Shown: positions 5,952 to 6,473 of the stretch, piece by piece
Layout of the letters: every line of letters starts with the position of its first letter
Position numbering within the stretch: the stretch's first letter is position 1
Source of the DNA: Thioalkalivibrio sp.
GTDB taxonomy: Bacteria > Pseudomonadota > Gammaproteobacteria > Ectothiorhodospirales > Ectothiorhodospiraceae
Direction of reading: 5' to 3'
DNA: 6,473 nucleotides
Assembly (NCBI GenBank): GCA_007136145.1
Contig: SLHN01000056.1
Span: 1-6,473 of the forward strand
Program-made: the position numbers and the translations under genes
Notes under the pieces: generated by a model
Database searches by the model: none
What the model saw: only the letters and a program-made list of their open reading frames with translations
What the model was told of the DNA's origin: nothing

Positions 5952-6122
5952 TCAATCCGCGAATTCACCACCGGGGTAATCATCGAGTACTGGAAGAATC
6001 TCTATATCTCTTTCACAGTCGACGGCCAAAAGAATTCTCTCCTCCTCGACCGAATGAACGACAAGGGTGGCAATATCACCAATGCGAATCGTCTCACCGA
6101 CACGAAAATTAAAGGTATACAT
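5952..6122 (-). CDS. Divergent, acidic CsrA-like protein
   Basis: CsrA proteins are small homodimers that bind GGA motifs in mRNA leaders. The 56-residue product keeps the family's most diagnostic stretch, RVGETIRIGD (7-16), in the same register as RVGETLMIGD of E. coli CsrA. It also keeps the alternating beta-strand pattern after it (ATLVVHSVEEERILLAVD, then DIEILPVL). RNA-contact positions differ: residue 4 is Phe instead of Leu, residue 6 Phe instead of Arg, residues 43-44 Leu-Pro instead of His-Arg. Arg7 is kept. The C-terminal helix (HREEIYQRI) is replaced by DDYPGGEFAD. About 13 acidic against 4 Arg residues make it strongly negative. ATG 6122 is chosen over a GTG at 6227 because GGGAGG lies 7 bases upstream. 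Codons end more often in A or T than in the sugar genes, hinting at different ancestry. Family membership is likely; canonical function is doubtful. Confidence 0.7.
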   Translation of the reverse strand: MYTFNFRVGETIRIGDIATLVVHSVEEERILLAVDCERDIEILPVLDDYPGGEFAD

Positions 6123-6129
6123 ATACTTC

Positions 6130-6136
6130 CCTCCCT
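6130..6136 (-). promoter_or_regulatory. Strong Shine-Dalgarno site of the CsrA-like gene
   Basis: Read on the minus strand this is AGGGAGG, 7 bases before ATG 6122-6120. It is the best ribosome-binding match in the window and sets the start at the CsrA-like N-terminus, excluding the upstream 35-codon extension. Confidence 0.75.
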
Positions 6137-6185
6137 GGCAGATGCTGCTGGCAACAATCGCTGCCTTCCGTTGACCGTCGAGCAA

Positions 6186-6214
6186 AGCATGCCCATCACT
6201 TTTTTTCACGTCAA
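6186..6214 (-). promoter_or_regulatory. Weak candidate promoter for the CsrA-like gene
   Basis: The minus strand has TTGACG (6214-6209, five of six matches to the -35 consensus), a 17-base A-rich spacer, then CATGCT (6191-6186, three of six for the -10). The start would be near 6179, with a leader of about 57 bases. Spacing is ideal but the -10 is poor. Confidence 0.25.
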
Positions 6215-6237
6215 TCGCGGACCTCACGATTCATCAG

Positions 6238-6426
6238 TCACTCGTATCGGATGACACCGAAGAGGTCCGCGTCCCCACGACACCTGCGTGGTCTTCGCAA
6301 GTCGTTGAAACAATAGCCCCACAAAGGGAACAAAGCAGGAACGCCGAGCGTGACCGCTACTCGAGCGATACCCGTCACGATCCTGAAATTGCACGCCTGA
6401 AAGCCCTGATAGTTCGAATTTTTCAT
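6238..6426 (-). CDS. Doubtful 62-residue hydrophobic ORF
   Basis: The frame starts at ATG 6426 and ends with TGA at 6240-6238. Residues about 16-40 (IVTGIARVAVTLGVPALFPLWGYCF) could form one membrane helix, followed by a basic stretch NDLRRPRRCRGD that would favour the cytoplasm. No family is recognised. No Shine-Dalgarno sequence precedes the ATG, and codon use is unremarkable. It may be a small membrane protein or a chance frame. It is the only candidate gene between the CsrA-like gene and the right edge; otherwise that stretch shows only a weak CCACG/CGTGG inverted repeat (6275-6291). Confidence 0.25.
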   Translation of the reverse strand: MKNSNYQGFQACNFRIVTGIARVAVTLGVPALFPLWGYCFNDLRRPRRCRGDADLFGVIRYE

Positions 6427-6473
6427 ATAATCAAGCCGGCAGACGGGGAATTTTCAAGCACCTTCGAACGTCC

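Noticed and set aside
5949..6254. Plus-strand frame of 101 codons opposite the CsrA-like gene
   Set aside because: The minus strand has a strong ribosome site and the CsrA signature. The plus frame has no recognisable motif.
6426..6431. Plus-strand TATAAT near the right edge
   Set aside because: A perfect -10 hexamer, but no -35 match at a proper distance and no plus-strand gene visible before the window ends.

Overview
The window looks like part of a surface-polysaccharide (capsule, exopolysaccharide or LPS) region from a GC-rich gammaproteobacterium. That placement rests on a full-length RfaH-type elongation factor, an enterobacterial-style ManB/CpsG phosphomannomutase and a probable DUF3634 membrane protein. 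The genus cannot be fixed from the sequence; an Ectothiorhodospiraceae/Chromatiales-type organism is only a guess. All supportable genes lie on the minus strand. The many long plus-strand open frames are antisense shadows of these genes.

In transcription order (right to left) the layout is: a doubtful small hydrophobic ORF (6426-6238); a 56-residue, very divergent CsrA-like protein (6122-5952); a 31-bp hairpin (5772-5742); a one-helix DUF3634-like membrane protein (5716-5384); a CapI-type UDP-glucuronate 4-epimerase (5234-4221); a gene-poor stretch of 340 bp; rfaH (3880-3392); a 217-bp regulatory interval with a twin palindromic repeat and a candidate promoter; UDP-glucose 6-dehydrogenase (3174-1840); a 324-bp gene-free leader; and phosphomannomutase (1515-127). 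The left end (1-126) holds only short tandem repeats and a T8 run.

Three enzymes supply nucleotide sugars. Ugd oxidises UDP-glucose to UDP-glucuronate, and the epimerase converts this to UDP-galacturonate. Phosphomannomutase makes mannose-1-phosphate for GDP-mannose and its derivatives. This predicts an acidic, uronate-containing and possibly mannose- or fucose-containing polymer. RfaH would help RNA polymerase through long polysaccharide operons, but no convincing ops site lies in the correct orientation here, so its target operon is probably outside the window. No glycosyltransferases, flippase or polymerase are present, so this is a precursor and regulation module, not the full assembly locus. 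The intergenic gaps (149-340 bp) suggest several transcription units, not one tight operon.

The most unusual items are the acidic CsrA-like protein, which lacks the main RNA-contacting arginines of CsrA, and the twin 11-bp repeat, 23 bp centre to centre, upstream of ugd.
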